Shown here: positions 1-9,555 of the stretch, piece by piece
How the letters are laid out: each line of letters starts with the position of its first letter
Position numbering within the stretch: position 1 is the stretch's first letter
Assembly: GCF_018035235.1 (NCBI RefSeq)
Contig: NZ_WPCV01000004.1
Coordinates: 558,001-622,000, forward strand
Length of the DNA stretch: 64,000 bases
From: Citrobacter sp. On2M
GTDB lineage: Bacteria > Pseudomonadota > Gammaproteobacteria > Enterobacterales > Enterobacteriaceae
Reading direction: 5' to 3'
Notes under the pieces: generated by a model
What the model saw: the letters and a program-made list of their open reading frames with translations, nothing else
Told to the model about the DNA's origin: nothing
Database searches by the model: none
Program-made: the position numbers and the translations under genes

Positions 1-207
1 ACTAATCGGGAGTATTGGCGGGCCAACTGTGCAGGACTGGGCAATGGGTGATGGCTTCTGTTGCCCGCGATAAGTGGAGCAGAAACCTTGAGTGGGGCGA
101 TATCCCCGCTATCAGCGAAGAGAACATTATCAGTACCTTTAAGCCGTTGCATTGCAGCAAAGATAAAATAAAAATCCTATGCTAATTAATAATATGCATT
201 CGTAATA
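1..207 (+). other. Unidentified fragment at the window edge
   Basis: An open frame runs from base 6 to the stop at 183-185, with an ATG at 51 giving 44 residues. Another frame upstream (to about base 85) reads sensibly into it, as if one gene had been frameshifted near 75-80. The fragment lies just beyond the tRNA-Ser repeats, where mobile elements often sit, so it may be the tail of an integrated element. I do not recognise the protein. Confidence 0.25.
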
Positions 208-569
208 TGGCGGTGAGGCGGGGATTGACTCGCTTAGCTCGCCCTGCGGGCAGCCTGTTCGCTGCACTCGCAGTCTGTCCAACTGGCTGCGCCAGTAGTC
301 GAACCCCGGTCCGGGCTTCTCATCCCCGCCATGCTGTGCATTATGCGAAAAAAAAGCCTGTACTTGCGTACGAGCTCTTCTTTAAATATGGCGGTGAGGC
401 GGGGATTGACTCGCTTCGCTCGCCCTGCGGGCAGCCTGCTCGCTGCACTCGCAGTCTGTCCAACTGGCTGCGCCAGTAGTCGAACCCCGGTCCGGGCTTC
501 TCATCCCCGCCATGCTGTGCATTATGCGAAAAAAAAGCCCGTACTTGCGTACGAGCTCTTCTTTAAATA
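208..569 (-). repeat. Two 181-bp tandem repeats downstream of tRNA-Ser
   Basis: Units 208-388 and 389-569 are nearly identical. Each begins (on the plus strand) with the same 19-20 bases that form the 3' end of the tRNA gene starting at 570, so the spacing 208/389/570 is exactly 181 bases twice. The arrangement parallels the 178-bp tyrT repeats of E. coli (rtT RNA region), where each unit also carries the tRNA 3' end. They lie downstream of the tRNA in its transcription direction and are probably part of its primary transcript. Open frames seen here simply repeat with the DNA and are not genes. Confidence 0.85.
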
Positions 570-657
570 TGGCGGTGAGGCGGGGATTCGAACCCCGGAT
601 ACGTTGCCGTATACACACTTTCCAGGCGTGCTCCTTCAGCCACTCGGACACCTCACC
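570..657 (-). tRNA. serX: tRNA-Ser (anticodon GGA)
   Basis: The minus strand reads a complete class II tRNA of 88 bases: acceptor stem GGTGAGG/CCTCACC, D-arm, anticodon loop containing TGGAAAG (anticodon GGA, reads UCC/UCU), a long variable arm, T-arm GGTTCGAATCC and an encoded CCA. Position next to ghrA matches E. coli serX. The 3' end is duplicated in the downstream repeats, consistent with its use as an integration site. Confidence 0.95.
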
Positions 658-691
658 ATATTGTTGTTCCTGTGCTACCGGAACGGGCGCT

Positions 692-720
692 AATTTAGGG
701 AAATACCGCTGCGGCGTCAA
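692..720 (-). promoter_or_regulatory. Probable serX sigma-70 promoter
   Basis: On the minus strand TTGACG (720-715) and TAAATT (697-692) are 17 bases apart, upstream of the tRNA. A GC-rich stretch follows the -10 box, as expected for a stringently controlled stable-RNA promoter. Confidence 0.65.
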
Positions 721-892
721 TCAACTTTTTGAAAAAAACGTGCATTTACACAAACTTCAATCAATATGGAGCTTAAATAAGCGGGAATTGTTTTTTTTGC
801 CAGCATCCTAAAATTTGCTACTCTGATGTTCCCTCTAAAAATGATGATTATAAGTGCGAGAAAGCTCCGCATAACAATGTTCAGGAGACAAT

Positions 893-1831
893 ATGGATAT
901 AATTTTCTATCACCCAACATTCGATACGAACTGGTGGCTTAAGGCGCTGATAAAGGCCATTCCTGGAGCGAACGTTCGGCAGTGGAAAGCGGGTGATAAT
1001 GCCCATGCAGACTATGCGCTGGTCTGGCATCCTCCGGTTGAAATGCTCGCCGGACGAAAATTAAAAGCTGTATTTGCGCTGGGCGCGGGCGTCGATTCTA
1101 TCCTCAGTAAACTCAACACTCATCCGGAAATGCTGGATGCCTCAATCCCGCTTTTCCGTCTGGAAGATACGGGTATGGGCCTGCAAATGCAGGAATATGC
1201 GGTCAGTCAGGTACTGCACTGGTTTCGTCGCTTTGATGATTACCAGGCATTAAAAAACCAGGCGAAATGGCAACCTTTGCCAGAATATACCCGCGATGAG
1301 TTTACCGTCGGGATCATGGGGGCCGGTGTTTTAGGGGCGAAAGTTGCAGAAAGTCTGCAAACATGGGGCTTCCCGCTGCGCTGCTGGAGTCGTACGCGTA
1401 AATCCTGGTCTGGTGTGGAAAGCTTTGCCGGTACTGAAGAGTTAGGCGCGTTTCTGAGTCAGACACGCGTGCTTATCAACCTTCTACCCAATACGGCAGA
1501 AACCGTGGGCATCATTAACGCGGAGTTACTCAACCAATTGCAGGATGGCGCTTACGTGCTGAACCTGGCGCGTGGCGTTCATCTCAATGAAGACGATCTC
1601 CTGGCATCGCTGGACAGTGGCAAGGTGAAAGGTGCCATGCTGGATGTCTATAGCCGTGAACCGCTGCCGGAAACCAGCCCTCTATGGAAACATCCACGTG
1701 TGGCCATGACACCGCATATTGCTGCCGTAACACGTCCGGCAGAGGCGGTGGACTATATCTCCCGCACGATTTTGGATCTTGAGAGCGGGAAATCTGTTAC
1801 GGGTCAGGTCGATCGCGTGCGAGGCTACTAA
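893..1831 (+). CDS. ghrA: Glyoxylate/hydroxypyruvate reductase A
   Basis: The 312-residue protein is the length of E. coli GhrA (YcdW) and highly similar along its whole length. It is a cytoplasmic NADPH-dependent D-2-hydroxyacid dehydrogenase reducing glyoxylate to glycolate and hydroxypyruvate to glycerate. The nucleotide-binding glycine motif (GIMGAGVLG, about residues 140-148) and a catalytic Arg in NLARGVH (about 225-231) are visible, and the C-terminal His lies in TPHIAA. AGGAGA precedes the ATG by a normal distance. It is monocistronic, followed by an ERIC element. Confidence 0.95.
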   Translation: MDIIFYHPTFDTNWWLKALIKAIPGANVRQWKAGDNAHADYALVWHPPVEMLAGRKLKAVFALGAGVDSILSKLNTHPEMLDASIPLFRLEDTGMGLQMQEYAVSQVLHWFRRFDDYQALKNQAKWQPLPEYTRDEFTVGIMGAGVLGAKVAESLQTWGFPLRCWSRTRKSWSGVESFAGTEELGAFLSQTRVLINLLPNTAETVGIINAELLNQLQDGAYVLNLARGVHLNEDDLLASLDSGKVKGAMLDVYSREPLPETSPLWKHPRVAMTPHIAAVTRPAEAVDYISRTILDLESGKSVTGQVDRVRGY

Positions 1832-1863
1832 AGCCAAGCCAGTCGATGCCGGGTTTCAGCTAA

Positions 1864-1988
<125 letters not shown>

Positions 1989-2026
1989 TATTGGCGACGA
2001 TACCTGCTATCCTTGACGGAAAATGA

Positions 2027-2779
<753 letters not shown>

Positions 2780-2802
2780 TTGTTACTAACTGGAATATAT
2801 CA

Positions 2803-3357
2803 ATGAACGAGTTTTCTATCCTGTGCCGTGTACTGGGCTCGCTGTTTTACCGCCAACCGCAGGACCCTTTACTGGTTCCCCTGTTTACCCTGATTAGTGA
2901 AGGTAAACTGTCCGCCAGCTGGCCGCTGGAACAGGATGAACTGTTGGCCCGTCTGCAAAAGAGCTGCGATATGTCTCAGCTGGCTGCGGATTACAATGCG
3001 CTGTTTGTCGGTGACGAGTGTGCGGTGTCGCCTTATCGTAGCGCCTGGGTAGAAGGGGCGAAAGAATCCGATGTTCGCGCATTTCTTTCTGCTCGCGGAA
3101 TGCCGCTGGCAGATACGCCGGCAGATCACATTGGTACGTTGTTGCTGGCGGCATCCTGGCTTGAAGACCAGTCTGCGGAAGATGAAAGCGAAGCGCTTGA
3201 AACGTTGTTTGTAGAATACCTGCTGCCCTGGTGTGGTACGTTCCTTGGCAAAGTTGAAGCGCACGCCAGCACGCCGTTCTGGCGTACGATGGCGCCATTA
3301 ACGCGCGATGCGATTAGTGCAATGTGGGACGAATTGCAGGAAGATACGGACGAATAA
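2803..3357 (+). CDS. ycdY: Redox-enzyme-maturation-like chaperone YcdY
   Basis: The 184-residue protein equals E. coli YcdY in length. It belongs to the TorD/DmsD (NarJ-like) chaperone family, mostly helical and cytoplasmic. No signal peptide is seen. In E. coli it works as an accessory to YcdX rather than to a molybdoenzyme, which suits its position 23 bases after ycdX. The start ATG follows the ycdX stop without a strong Shine-Dalgarno sequence, so translation may be coupled. Confidence 0.92.
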   Translation: MNEFSILCRVLGSLFYRQPQDPLLVPLFTLISEGKLSASWPLEQDELLARLQKSCDMSQLAADYNALFVGDECAVSPYRSAWVEGAKESDVRAFLSARGMPLADTPADHIGTLLLAASWLEDQSAEDESEALETLFVEYLLPWCGTFLGKVEAHASTPFWRTMAPLTRDAISAMWDELQEDTDE

Positions 3358-3358
3358 A

Positions 3359-3374
3359 TGTGATTTAGATCACT
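3359..3374 (+). promoter_or_regulatory. CRP-like site upstream of ycdZ
   Basis: TGTGATTTAGATCACT fits the CRP consensus TGTGA-N6-TCACA except for the last bases. It starts at the ycdY stop and lies about 85 bases before the ycdZ start. Binding is inferred from sequence only. Confidence 0.6.
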
Positions 3375-3458
3375 TTAAACTGCAACACAAATTAGGCTCT
3401 TGCATAATTTGTGTGCACGATCTCATTCCTATGCCGTTTTTCTGCTAAGATACGCGGC

Positions 3459-3941
3459 ATGAACATACTTCTCTCAATTGCAATCACAACGGGCATCCTC
3501 TCCGGGATCTGGGGATGGGTGGCTGTTTCTCTTGGCTTACTCAGTTGGGCTGGCTTTCTGGGCTGCACGGCCTATTTCGCCTGTCCGCAGGGTGGACTGA
3601 AAGGGCTGTGGATCTCGGCGTGTACGCTGCTAAGCGGTGTGGTGTGGGCGTTGGTGATTATTAACGGTAGCGCGCTCGCCCCGCATATGGACATCATTGG
3701 TTATGTCATGACGGGAATTGTCGCGTTTCTGATGTGTATTCAGGCAAAGCAATGGTTGCTTTCATTTGTGCCAGGCACGTTTATTGGCGCATGCGCGACG
3801 TTTGCAGGGCAGGGGGACTGGCATCTGGTCGTGCCATCTCTGGCGCTGGGTCTGGTATTCGGCTATGCGATGAAAAACAGCGGATTGTGGCTGGCGTCTC
3901 GTCGTGAGAATCGAATATCGTCGACGCTGACCAGTAAATAA
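3459..3941 (+). CDS. ycdZ: Inner membrane protein YcdZ (DUF1097)
   Basis: The ATG at 3459 gives 160 residues aligning with E. coli YcdZ from its first residue (MNILLSIAITTG); an upstream in-frame start adds 16 residues not found in the homologue. Most of the protein is hydrophobic, with four or five membrane spans separated by short loops. Function is unknown. A CRP-like site upstream suggests carbon-source control, and a strong bidirectional terminator separates it from the convergent csgG. Confidence 0.9.
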   Translation: MNILLSIAITTGILSGIWGWVAVSLGLLSWAGFLGCTAYFACPQGGLKGLWISACTLLSGVVWALVIINGSALAPHMDIIGYVMTGIVAFLMCIQAKQWLLSFVPGTFIGACATFAGQGDWHLVVPSLALGLVFGYAMKNSGLWLASRRENRISSTLTSK

Positions 3942-3976
3942 AAAAAGCGTGAGGGTATGCCTCACGCTTTTTGTAC
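3941..3976. terminator. Bidirectional terminator between ycdZ and csgG
   Basis: A perfect stem, AAAAGCGTGAGG / CCTCACGCTTTT with a short loop, has an A-run on one side and a T-run on the other. It can end both the ycdZ transcript and the convergent csgDEFG transcript. Confidence 0.9.
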
Positions 3977-3988
3977 CTTCCCGACCAC

Positions 3989-4822
3989 TCAGGATTCCGG
4001 AGGTACCGACATATGGCGGTATTTTACCAGAATGTCATTATCAACTTGTTTCTTATCCTGCAAATCCCACAACCCGCGATCAATCCCGTCATTAATCAGG
4101 AAGATAACGCCGGTTTCAATCGCTGACATCAGGCAAAGCATAACCGGTTCGTTAGAGGTATAGCCAATTTCACCTTCCAACAAACGCTGGTAGTCAATAA
4201 AGCGGAATACCCCAGCCTGGACTTCATAAGACAGGATGGTTTTGCTGGTATTCACCGATGAGAGGATTTCACCGGTACTGACGTTAACCACGCGCAGGTT
4301 TACCGCTATCTGGTCGAGTTGATATTGCGTATCGGCACCAATACCGAAATAGCGTGCCCCAACGCCACCCGACTTAACGTTGCTTTCGTATCCAATAATG
4401 GACCCTTCCACCATGATGTTAGCCGCGGTTAATGACTGCAGTGGTATCCGGTTATTCACGGCAACGGTACCGTTTTCCTGCGCCGCACGAATAATTTTTC
4501 GTTCATTCAATAAGTTCTGTAACCCCTGACGTTCCAGCGGTATGAACCAACGAGAATCTTTCAATGCGGTGACGAGCATCGCCGTGGCGCTTTGCGGGAC
4601 GGCGGTTGAGAAGTTACTTGCCGGATAAGGTTTGAACTGGCCAGTCTCATCCTGAATATTGTATACCGACACAAAAATCTTACCTGTAGGCATGGGCAGA
4701 TGTGTCAAGTCTTTATAGCTTTGAGCCCGGGGCATTAATGTCGGCTTCGCGGCTTCTTTCGGCGGGGCTGTTAAACATCCGCTGAGTAAAATTACTGCCA
4801 CCATGATAAGTAAGCGCTGCAT
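3989..4822 (-). CDS. csgG: Curli secretion channel lipoprotein CsgG
   Basis: The 277-residue protein aligns with CsgG throughout. A lipoprotein signal peptide ends in the lipobox LLSGC (Cys 16), so it is anchored in the outer membrane, where nine copies form the 36-strand pore exporting CsgA and CsgB. It is the last gene of csgDEFG. The gap to csgF is 25 bases. Nothing is truncated. Confidence 0.97.
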   Translation of the reverse strand: MQRLLIMVAVILLSGCLTAPPKEAAKPTLMPRAQSYKDLTHLPMPTGKIFVSVYNIQDETGQFKPYPASNFSTAVPQSATAMLVTALKDSRWFIPLERQGLQNLLNERKIIRAAQENGTVAVNNRIPLQSLTAANIMVEGSIIGYESNVKSGGVGARYFGIGADTQYQLDQIAVNLRVVNVSTGEILSSVNTSKTILSYEVQAGVFRFIDYQRLLEGEIGYTSNEPVMLCLMSAIETGVIFLINDGIDRGLWDLQDKKQVDNDILVKYRHMSVPPES

Positions 4823-4847
4823 GATTTTTTCCTTTCGTGGCTATAAT

Positions 4848-5261
4848 TTAGAAATCCGTCGACTGATTTTGTAAACCCGACACTTCAATAGTCGACGTTC
4901 TCCCCGTTTTCCTGTCCGTGACATTCAATTGCAGTTGTCCATCCCGGTTGGCGATATCAACGATAAAATCGCTGGTTACCATCCTTCCCGGCTTACCGGT
5001 ATTGATATTGGTGAGCAAACCACCGAGTATTTGCGACTGTATCGCCTGGGTAAAGTTATCCAGCGCTGATGGGGTTTCAATCCCGTAGTCGCCAGCACTC
5101 GGGTCCTTATACGAGTTTTGCGCCTGGGCGCTGTTCAGTAAAAAAGAGCCGTTGTTTGGGTTGCCACCAAAGTTAGGGTTGCGGAACTGGAACGTCATGT
5201 TTCCGGCCCAACTTAATGGTGAAATCAGCATGAGCAAAACCACTGCATGTTTGACACGCAT
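4848..5261 (-). CDS. csgF: Curli nucleation/assembly factor CsgF
   Basis: 137 residues, one fewer than E. coli CsgF, with a Sec signal peptide ending after LSWA. CsgF binds the extracellular side of the CsgG pore and holds the CsgB nucleator at the cell surface. The mature N-terminus (starting about residue 20, [14 protein letters not shown]), the pore-inserting part, is conserved, as is the C-terminal half. Confidence 0.96.
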   Translation of the reverse strand: MRVKHAVVLLMLISPLSWAGNMTFQFRNPNFGGNPNNGSFLLNSAQAQNSYKDPSAGDYGIETPSALDNFTQAIQSQILGGLLTNINTGKPGRMVTSDFIVDIANRDGQLQLNVTDRKTGRTSTIEVSGLQNQSTDF

Positions 5262-5286
5262 GAAAGCCTCCGGACAAAATCATGTT

Positions 5287-5679
5287 TTAGAATTCATCGC
5301 GCGCTAAATCGCTCGTGCTTAATAGTGTTTGATCTATTTGCCGACGATTTAATGCTTCCTCAGTTTCTGCCAATGCGAAGACCACAATTTTGTCGAAGTC
5401 TCTTTTCGTCGGGAATAAAAAAGTCTGGAAGATAACGTCCTGATTGACAGTTATGGTGATCCAGCTTCCCCAACGTGCACTGGGCCTTTCATTAATGGTT
5501 AAGTTTCCTGTGTACTTACTTTCCCACTTGTCACTAAAGGCCCGATAAAAATCATGGCCAATGGAAGAGACAGTGTGGTCAGTCAACAGTCCGGGAACCT
5601 CCACCTCTACAGCCGCGTGTAGATTCCCGGCAGCAAGGAACAGATTTGCTGCCACAATCCAGGTCAAATAGCGTTTCAT
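5287..5679 (-). CDS. csgE: Curli secretion specificity factor CsgE
   Basis: The ATG at 5679 gives 130 residues matching CsgE; a longer in-frame start would add eight residues and encroach on csgD. An N-terminal Sec signal peptide ([18 protein letters not shown], then LHA) sends it to the periplasm, where a nonamer caps CsgG and selects curli subunits. It lies directly behind csgD with four bases between stop and start, indicating one transcript. Confidence 0.96.
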   Translation of the reverse strand: MKRYLTWIVAANLFLAAGNLHAAVEVEVPGLLTDHTVSSIGHDFYRAFSDKWESKYTGNLTINERPSARWGSWITITVNQDVIFQTFLFPTKRDFDKIVVFALAETEEALNRRQIDQTLLSTSDLARDEF

Positions 5680-5683
5680 GGCT

Positions 5684-6334
5684 TTATCGCCTGAGGTTAT
5701 CATTGGCCCACGAAACCGCCTGCGTACGATTTTTGACAGCTATCTTTTTGAAAAGATTATAAAGATGTGTTTTCACCGTATTTTCACTGATAAATAGTGA
5801 ACGCGCGATTTCAATATTTGAGGCGCCAATACGCAGTTTATTAAGGATCTCTTTTTCACGGTGCGTAAGTAATGCCGACTCCGTGCTGTTATAGCGGTAG
5901 TTCCCGGAATGCGTGATTAGGTAGCTGGCGAGCTTTTGTGAAAAGTAGCATTCGCCACGCAATACACCTTGTAATCCGCTGACGACACGCTGCTCATCTT
6001 CCGTTGCGTAGAATACGCCATTGATATGCGGCCAGTTTTCAATATCCCGATAAGGATAATCATCTGGGGTATTCAATAATAAAGTCTTTATGCTGTTGTT
6101 TTTTCTGCTCAAATTATCTTGCCAGTAATGGATCAGTTTCTTATCTGCCTCCATCATATCCAGTAGAACAATGCAGCTGGAGGAAATATCATCCAGAGAA
6201 CGTTGAATATTATGTAGTTTTCCGGTTAACGCCAGCGATTGTTTTAAATGCTGTAACAACGCAGTTGCCTGCAGGGAAGGTTTTGTGATCAACAATAATG
6301 TATGACCATGAATACTATGGACTTCATTAAACAT
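5684..6334 (-). CDS. csgD: Biofilm master regulator CsgD (LuxR/FixJ family)
   Basis: The ATG at 6334 gives 216 residues, exactly E. coli CsgD; the longer frame adds 15 unrelated residues. It has an N-terminal receiver-like domain lacking the full phosphorylation pocket and a C-terminal LuxR helix-turn-helix (about residues 149-210, with [15 protein letters not shown] as recognition region). CsgD activates csgBAC and cellulose regulation. It is the first gene of csgDEFG, transcribed away from csgBAC from a 761-bp shared control region. Confidence 0.97.
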   Translation of the reverse strand: MFNEVHSIHGHTLLLITKPSLQATALLQHLKQSLALTGKLHNIQRSLDDISSSCIVLLDMMEADKKLIHYWQDNLSRKNNSIKTLLLNTPDDYPYRDIENWPHINGVFYATEDEQRVVSGLQGVLRGECYFSQKLASYLITHSGNYRYNSTESALLTHREKEILNKLRIGASNIEIARSLFISENTVKTHLYNLFKKIAVKNRTQAVSWANDNLRR

Positions 6335-7095
6335 GATGAAACTCCACTTTTTTAGTCGCACACCTGACAGTTGCCCCACCTAAAATAGAGACCCCAGAAG
6401 TACTGACAGATGTTGCACTGCTGTGTAGAAATAAAATATCGACCCAACGGGGTGAAAATATTAAAACAAATGGACTTCAACTGATTTCAATCTAGCCATT
6501 ACAAATCTTAAAGCAAGTGTTAAACATGTTACAGGATGTAAATTTATATATTAAAATGTGATTTTTGAGTTTTTCAGGAGTTTAGATTTGATAGTAAAGT
6601 TGTACATTTTAGCTTTATTGCATAGATTTAAAAAATCATACAAATTATAATATGTTATTGATTAATAATGATTAAATTTATGATTAGATGGTTTTTTATT
6701 TCTAGTGAATTCAGATTTTTTTGTCTCACTTGAAGTTGGACAATTTTAGATGAAAAAAAATGACAGTTGTCACGACTTGTACCGTTAACTATCGAAGTAC
6801 CTCGCTACGAAGCCCAGAAAACACGGAAAGCGCGTTTTTTGTGTTACTGCATAGAAATTCATTTTCCGGGTTAAAAAAGAAATAAAATCCAGAGCTGCAA
6901 CGGTGTTGTTCACTGTTAATTAGTACTTTGGGGTGAATCTTAATATAAAAATACAACTGGCGGGTGAGTTATTTAAAATGTTTCCGCAGACATACTCTTC
7001 ATCGTAACGTGGCGTTAACAAATGTAAGTCATGTTAACAACAATTTGAGTGGTAATTAATTTTACTTTATGTACGACCAGGTCCAGGGTGACAAC
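6335..7095. promoter_or_regulatory. csgD-csgB intergenic control region
   Basis: This 761-base AT-rich stretch without a supportable gene separates the divergent csgDEFG and csgBAC operons and is about the same length as in E. coli, where OmpR, CRP, IHF, H-NS, CpxR and others bind. A clear CsgD box is at 6961. Individual other sites cannot be assigned with confidence by eye. Confidence 0.85.
6961..6971 (+). promoter_or_regulatory. CsgD binding box for csgBAC
   Basis: CGGGTGAGTTA matches the known CsgD site consensus CGGGKGAGNKA and sits about 125 bases before the csgB start, as in E. coli. Confidence 0.85.
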
Positions 7096-7554
7096 ATGAA
7101 AAACAAGTTGTTATTTATGATGTTTACAATGCTGGGTGTGCCTGGGATTGCAGCCGCGACGACAAGTTATGATTTGGCTAATTCAGAATATAACTTTGCG
7201 GTAAATGAATTAAGTAAGTCTTCATTTAATCAGGCAGCCATTATTGGTCAGGTTGGCACTGCGAACAGTGCAAATACTCGCCAGGGGGGCTCGAAGTTAT
7301 TGTCAGTCATTTCGCAAGAAGGTTCTGGTAATCGGGCGAAAACAGACCAGACGGGATCATATAACTTTGCATATATTGATCAAACGGGTAGTTCCAATGA
7401 TGCGAGTATTAAACAAGGTTCATACGGTAATACGGCGATGATTATCCAGAAAGGTTCTGGTAATAAAGCCAATATTACCCAGTACGGTACACAAAAAACA
7501 GCAGTTGTGGTGCAGAGACAGTCGCAAATGGCAATTCGCGTGACTCAACGCTAA
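7096..7554 (+). CDS. csgB: Minor curlin, nucleator CsgB
   Basis: 152 residues from the ATG at 7096 (nine residues of upstream frame are excluded because the homologue starts MKNKLLFMM). A Sec signal peptide is followed by imperfect curlin repeats of the form S-X5-Q-X4-N-X5-Q. CsgB is secreted and nucleates CsgA on the surface. The last repeat is rich in basic residues, as in E. coli, where it mediates anchoring to CsgF. Confidence 0.97.
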   Translation: MKNKLLFMMFTMLGVPGIAAATTSYDLANSEYNFAVNELSKSSFNQAAIIGQVGTANSANTRQGGSKLLSVISQEGSGNRAKTDQTGSYNFAYIDQTGSSNDASIKQGSYGNTAMIIQKGSGNKANITQYGTQKTAVVVQRQSQMAIRVTQR

Positions 7555-7594
7555 TCCATTAACGACGTTTAAATCAATCCGATGGGGGTTTACC

Positions 7595-8044
7595 ATGAAA
7601 CTTTTAAAAGTGGCAGCATTCGCAGCAATCGTTGTTTCTGGCAGTGCTCTGGCTGGTGTTGTTCCGCAATGGGGCGGCAATCATCATGGTGGCGGCAGTA
7701 ATTATGGCCCAGACTCTTCACTGAGTATCTATCAATATGGGTCAAGCAACTCTGCGAATGCTTTGCAAAGTGATGCGCGTAAATCAGATGTCACCATCAC
7801 ACAACACGGGCGTGGTAACGGAGCTGTTGTTGGCCAGGGTGCTGATGACAGTACTATCAGCCTGAAACAGACCGGCTTCCAGAACAGTGCCACTATCGAT
7901 CAGTGGAATGCAAAAAATGCTGATATTAGCGTGACCCAGTTCGGGGGCCGCAACGGTGCGTTGGTTAATCAGACAGCTTCTGACTCCAATGTGCTGATTC
8001 AGCAGGTTGGCTTTGGCAACAACGCTACTGCTAACCAACACTAA
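7595..8044 (+). CDS. csgA: Major curlin subunit CsgA
   Basis: 149 residues, two fewer than E. coli CsgA. A Sec signal peptide ends at SALA; the mature protein starts with a Gly/His-rich N22 secretion signal (GVVPQWGGNHHGGG) followed by five curlin repeats with conserved Gln and Asn ladders. It is the amyloid subunit of the fibre. It lies 40 bases after csgB and is followed by a terminator, so csgC is only reached by read-through. Confidence 0.97.
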   Translation: MKLLKVAAFAAIVVSGSALAGVVPQWGGNHHGGGSNYGPDSSLSIYQYGSSNSANALQSDARKSDVTITQHGRGNGAVVGQGADDSTISLKQTGFQNSATIDQWNAKNADISVTQFGGRNGALVNQTASDSNVLIQQVGFGNNATANQH

Positions 8045-8063
8045 TTCAGTTTTCTGACTGATA

Positions 8064-8092
8064 ATAAACAGGGCGTGAGCCCTGTTTTTTTT
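8064..8092 (+). terminator. Terminator between csgA and csgC
   Basis: The stem AACAGGGC / GCCCTGTT followed by an eight-base T-run lies 20 bases after the csgA stop. It likely reduces csgC expression relative to csgA. Confidence 0.85.
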
Positions 8093-8104
8093 CGGGAGAA
8101 TATG

Positions 8105-8437
8105 ATGCATACGCTCTTACTCATTGCCGCGCTGGCAAATCAAATAACATTCAATACAACTCAGCAAGGTGATATCTACACCATTATTCCTCAGGTGACG
8201 TTAGCTCAACCGTGCGTATGTGAGGTACAAGTCCTTGCCATACGTAAAGGGCAGGGGGGGCAAAGTCAATCGCAGCAGAAAACAAGCCTTTCAGTCCCCG
8301 CTAATCGGCCGATTGAATTAACCAAACTGAGTTTTAATATTTCACCTGAGGATTCGGTCAAAATTATCGTTACCGTTTCGGATGGGCAGTCTCTGCATCT
8401 GTCTCAGCAATGGCCAGACTCAAACAGTCACCCATGA
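8105..8437 (+). CDS. csgC: Curli amyloid inhibitor CsgC
   Basis: Two adjacent ATGs exist at 8102 and 8105; the second gives the usual 110 residues and the better spacing from GGAG. CsgC is a periplasmic immunoglobulin-like protein that stops premature CsgA aggregation. The N-terminus is hydrophobic, and the conserved Cys pair appears as PCVCEV (E. coli has a CxC at the same place). It is divergent from E. coli as this gene usually is. Confidence 0.93.
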   Translation: MHTLLLIAALANQITFNTTQQGDIYTIIPQVTLAQPCVCEVQVLAIRKGQGGQSQSQQKTSLSVPANRPIELTKLSFNISPEDSVKIIVTVSDGQSLHLSQQWPDSNSHP

Positions 8438-8589
8438 TTTTTTTGCTGTATTTGCATTAAGGGTGTGGCTGGGAATGCACTGCTGTTCTATGAATATAGA
8501 AACGTGTAAACGTTTTAATTTGATCGTTAATCACAGCGGTGAAGGATCATTTCGATCCCTCAAGGATGGCTAATCATTGAGGAACCCTT

Positions 8590-8910
8590 ATGTGTACATT
8601 ATTAAAGCGTTTTCTAAGTATCAGCTTGTGCAGCATTTCTCTTTTTACCCTCCCCGCAATGGCGCAGCAAATCTCAACCGGCGGGATTATTCATTTTCGC
8701 GGTGCAATAGTTGAATCACCTTGCGATGTTAACGCTCGGCATCAGCAAATTGAATTGTCATGTATGCGCGACGGCACCACTCGTAATAGTCTCTACAATC
8801 AGCAACAGGTCGCGACTGCCCCTCAAAATGTGCAGCAAATTGCCACAGTCAAAATGCACTATCTCAATGAACAGAAAAACATGGCAATTCTTAACATTGA
8901 ATATAAATGA
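8590..8910 (+). CDS. ymdA: Periplasmic protein YmdA (uncharacterised)
   Basis: 106 residues with a Sec signal peptide ending in AMAQQ. The mature part contains GGIIHFRGAIVESPCDV and a second Cys (LSCMRD), a pattern reminiscent of a pilin-like fold. Position between csgC and ymdB and similarity to E. coli YmdA give the name. Function is unknown. The 152 bases before it hold no gene that I can see. Confidence 0.8.
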   Translation: MCTLLKRFLSISLCSISLFTLPAMAQQISTGGIIHFRGAIVESPCDVNARHQQIELSCMRDGTTRNSLYNQQQVATAPQNVQQIATVKMHYLNEQKNMAILNIEYK

Positions 8911-9011
8911 ATCATTCTGGCGTACATATGCACACGTGTGGTTAAAAAGTGAGATTTCCGGGAAAACCCTGCTGTACACTTAGCAAATAGTGTTTTGTCA
9001 GGGGGGAACTT

Positions 9012-9554
9012 ATGCAATCACGTGTTCATGTGTTACATGGCGATATTACAACGATCGCTGTTGATGTGATTGTCAACGCAGCGAATCCATCGCTATTGGG
9101 CGGCGGTGGCGTCGATGGTGCAATCCATCGCGCTGCCGGACCTGCGTTGCTGGCGGCCTGCAAGCAGGTTATCCAGCAACAGGGTGAATGCCCAACAGGT
9201 CATGCGGTGATCACCCTGGCGGGAAATTTGCCCGCCAAAGCGGTGATCCACACAGTGGGGCCCGTCTGGCAGGGCGGCGATCATCATGAAGCTGAACGCC
9301 TCGAAGAGGCTTACTTGAATAGCTTGCAACTAGCCTTAGCCAATGGCTATCAGTCCATTGCTTTTCCGGCAATCAGCACCGGGGCTTATGGTTATCCCCG
9401 CGCGGCGGCAGCAGAAATAGCGGTAAATACGGTGCTGAAATTTATTACCCGCCGCGCACTGCCCGATCAAATCTTCTTCGTGTGTTTTGATGAAGAAAGC
9501 GCCCAACTTTACAAGAGATTGCTGACCCAGCAAGACGATGCTAACACGGACTGA
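9012..9554 (+). CDS. ymdB: O-acetyl-ADP-ribose deacetylase YmdB (macrodomain)
   Basis: A 180-residue single macrodomain protein. The ligand loops [20 protein letters not shown] (residues 18-37) and STGAYGYP (about 119-126) are intact. It hydrolyses O-acetyl-ADP-ribose and ADP-ribosyl groups, and in E. coli also restrains RNase III and biofilm formation. A GGGGGG run gives a strong Shine-Dalgarno sequence. The gene abuts clsC, with one base between stop and the preferred clsC start, so the two are co-translated. Confidence 0.95.
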   Translation: MQSRVHVLHGDITTIAVDVIVNAANPSLLGGGGVDGAIHRAAGPALLAACKQVIQQQGECPTGHAVITLAGNLPAKAVIHTVGPVWQGGDHHEAERLEEAYLNSLQLALANGYQSIAFPAISTGAYGYPRAAAAEIAVNTVLKFITRRALPDQIFFVCFDEESAQLYKRLLTQQDDANTD

Positions 9555-9555
9555 T

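Noticed and set aside
208-569. Tandem repeats as a possible CRISPR array
   Set aside because: The unit is 181 bases without distinct spacers and begins with a tRNA end; no cas genes are present.
207-811. Several 90-120-residue frames starting MAVRRGL or MLCIMRKK
   Set aside because: They arise from the 181-bp repeats and the tRNA gene, repeat with the DNA and have no ribosome sites.
9538-9555. Upstream ATG for clsC
   Set aside because: It would overlap ymdB by 17 bases; the ATG at 9556 matches the known protein start and length.
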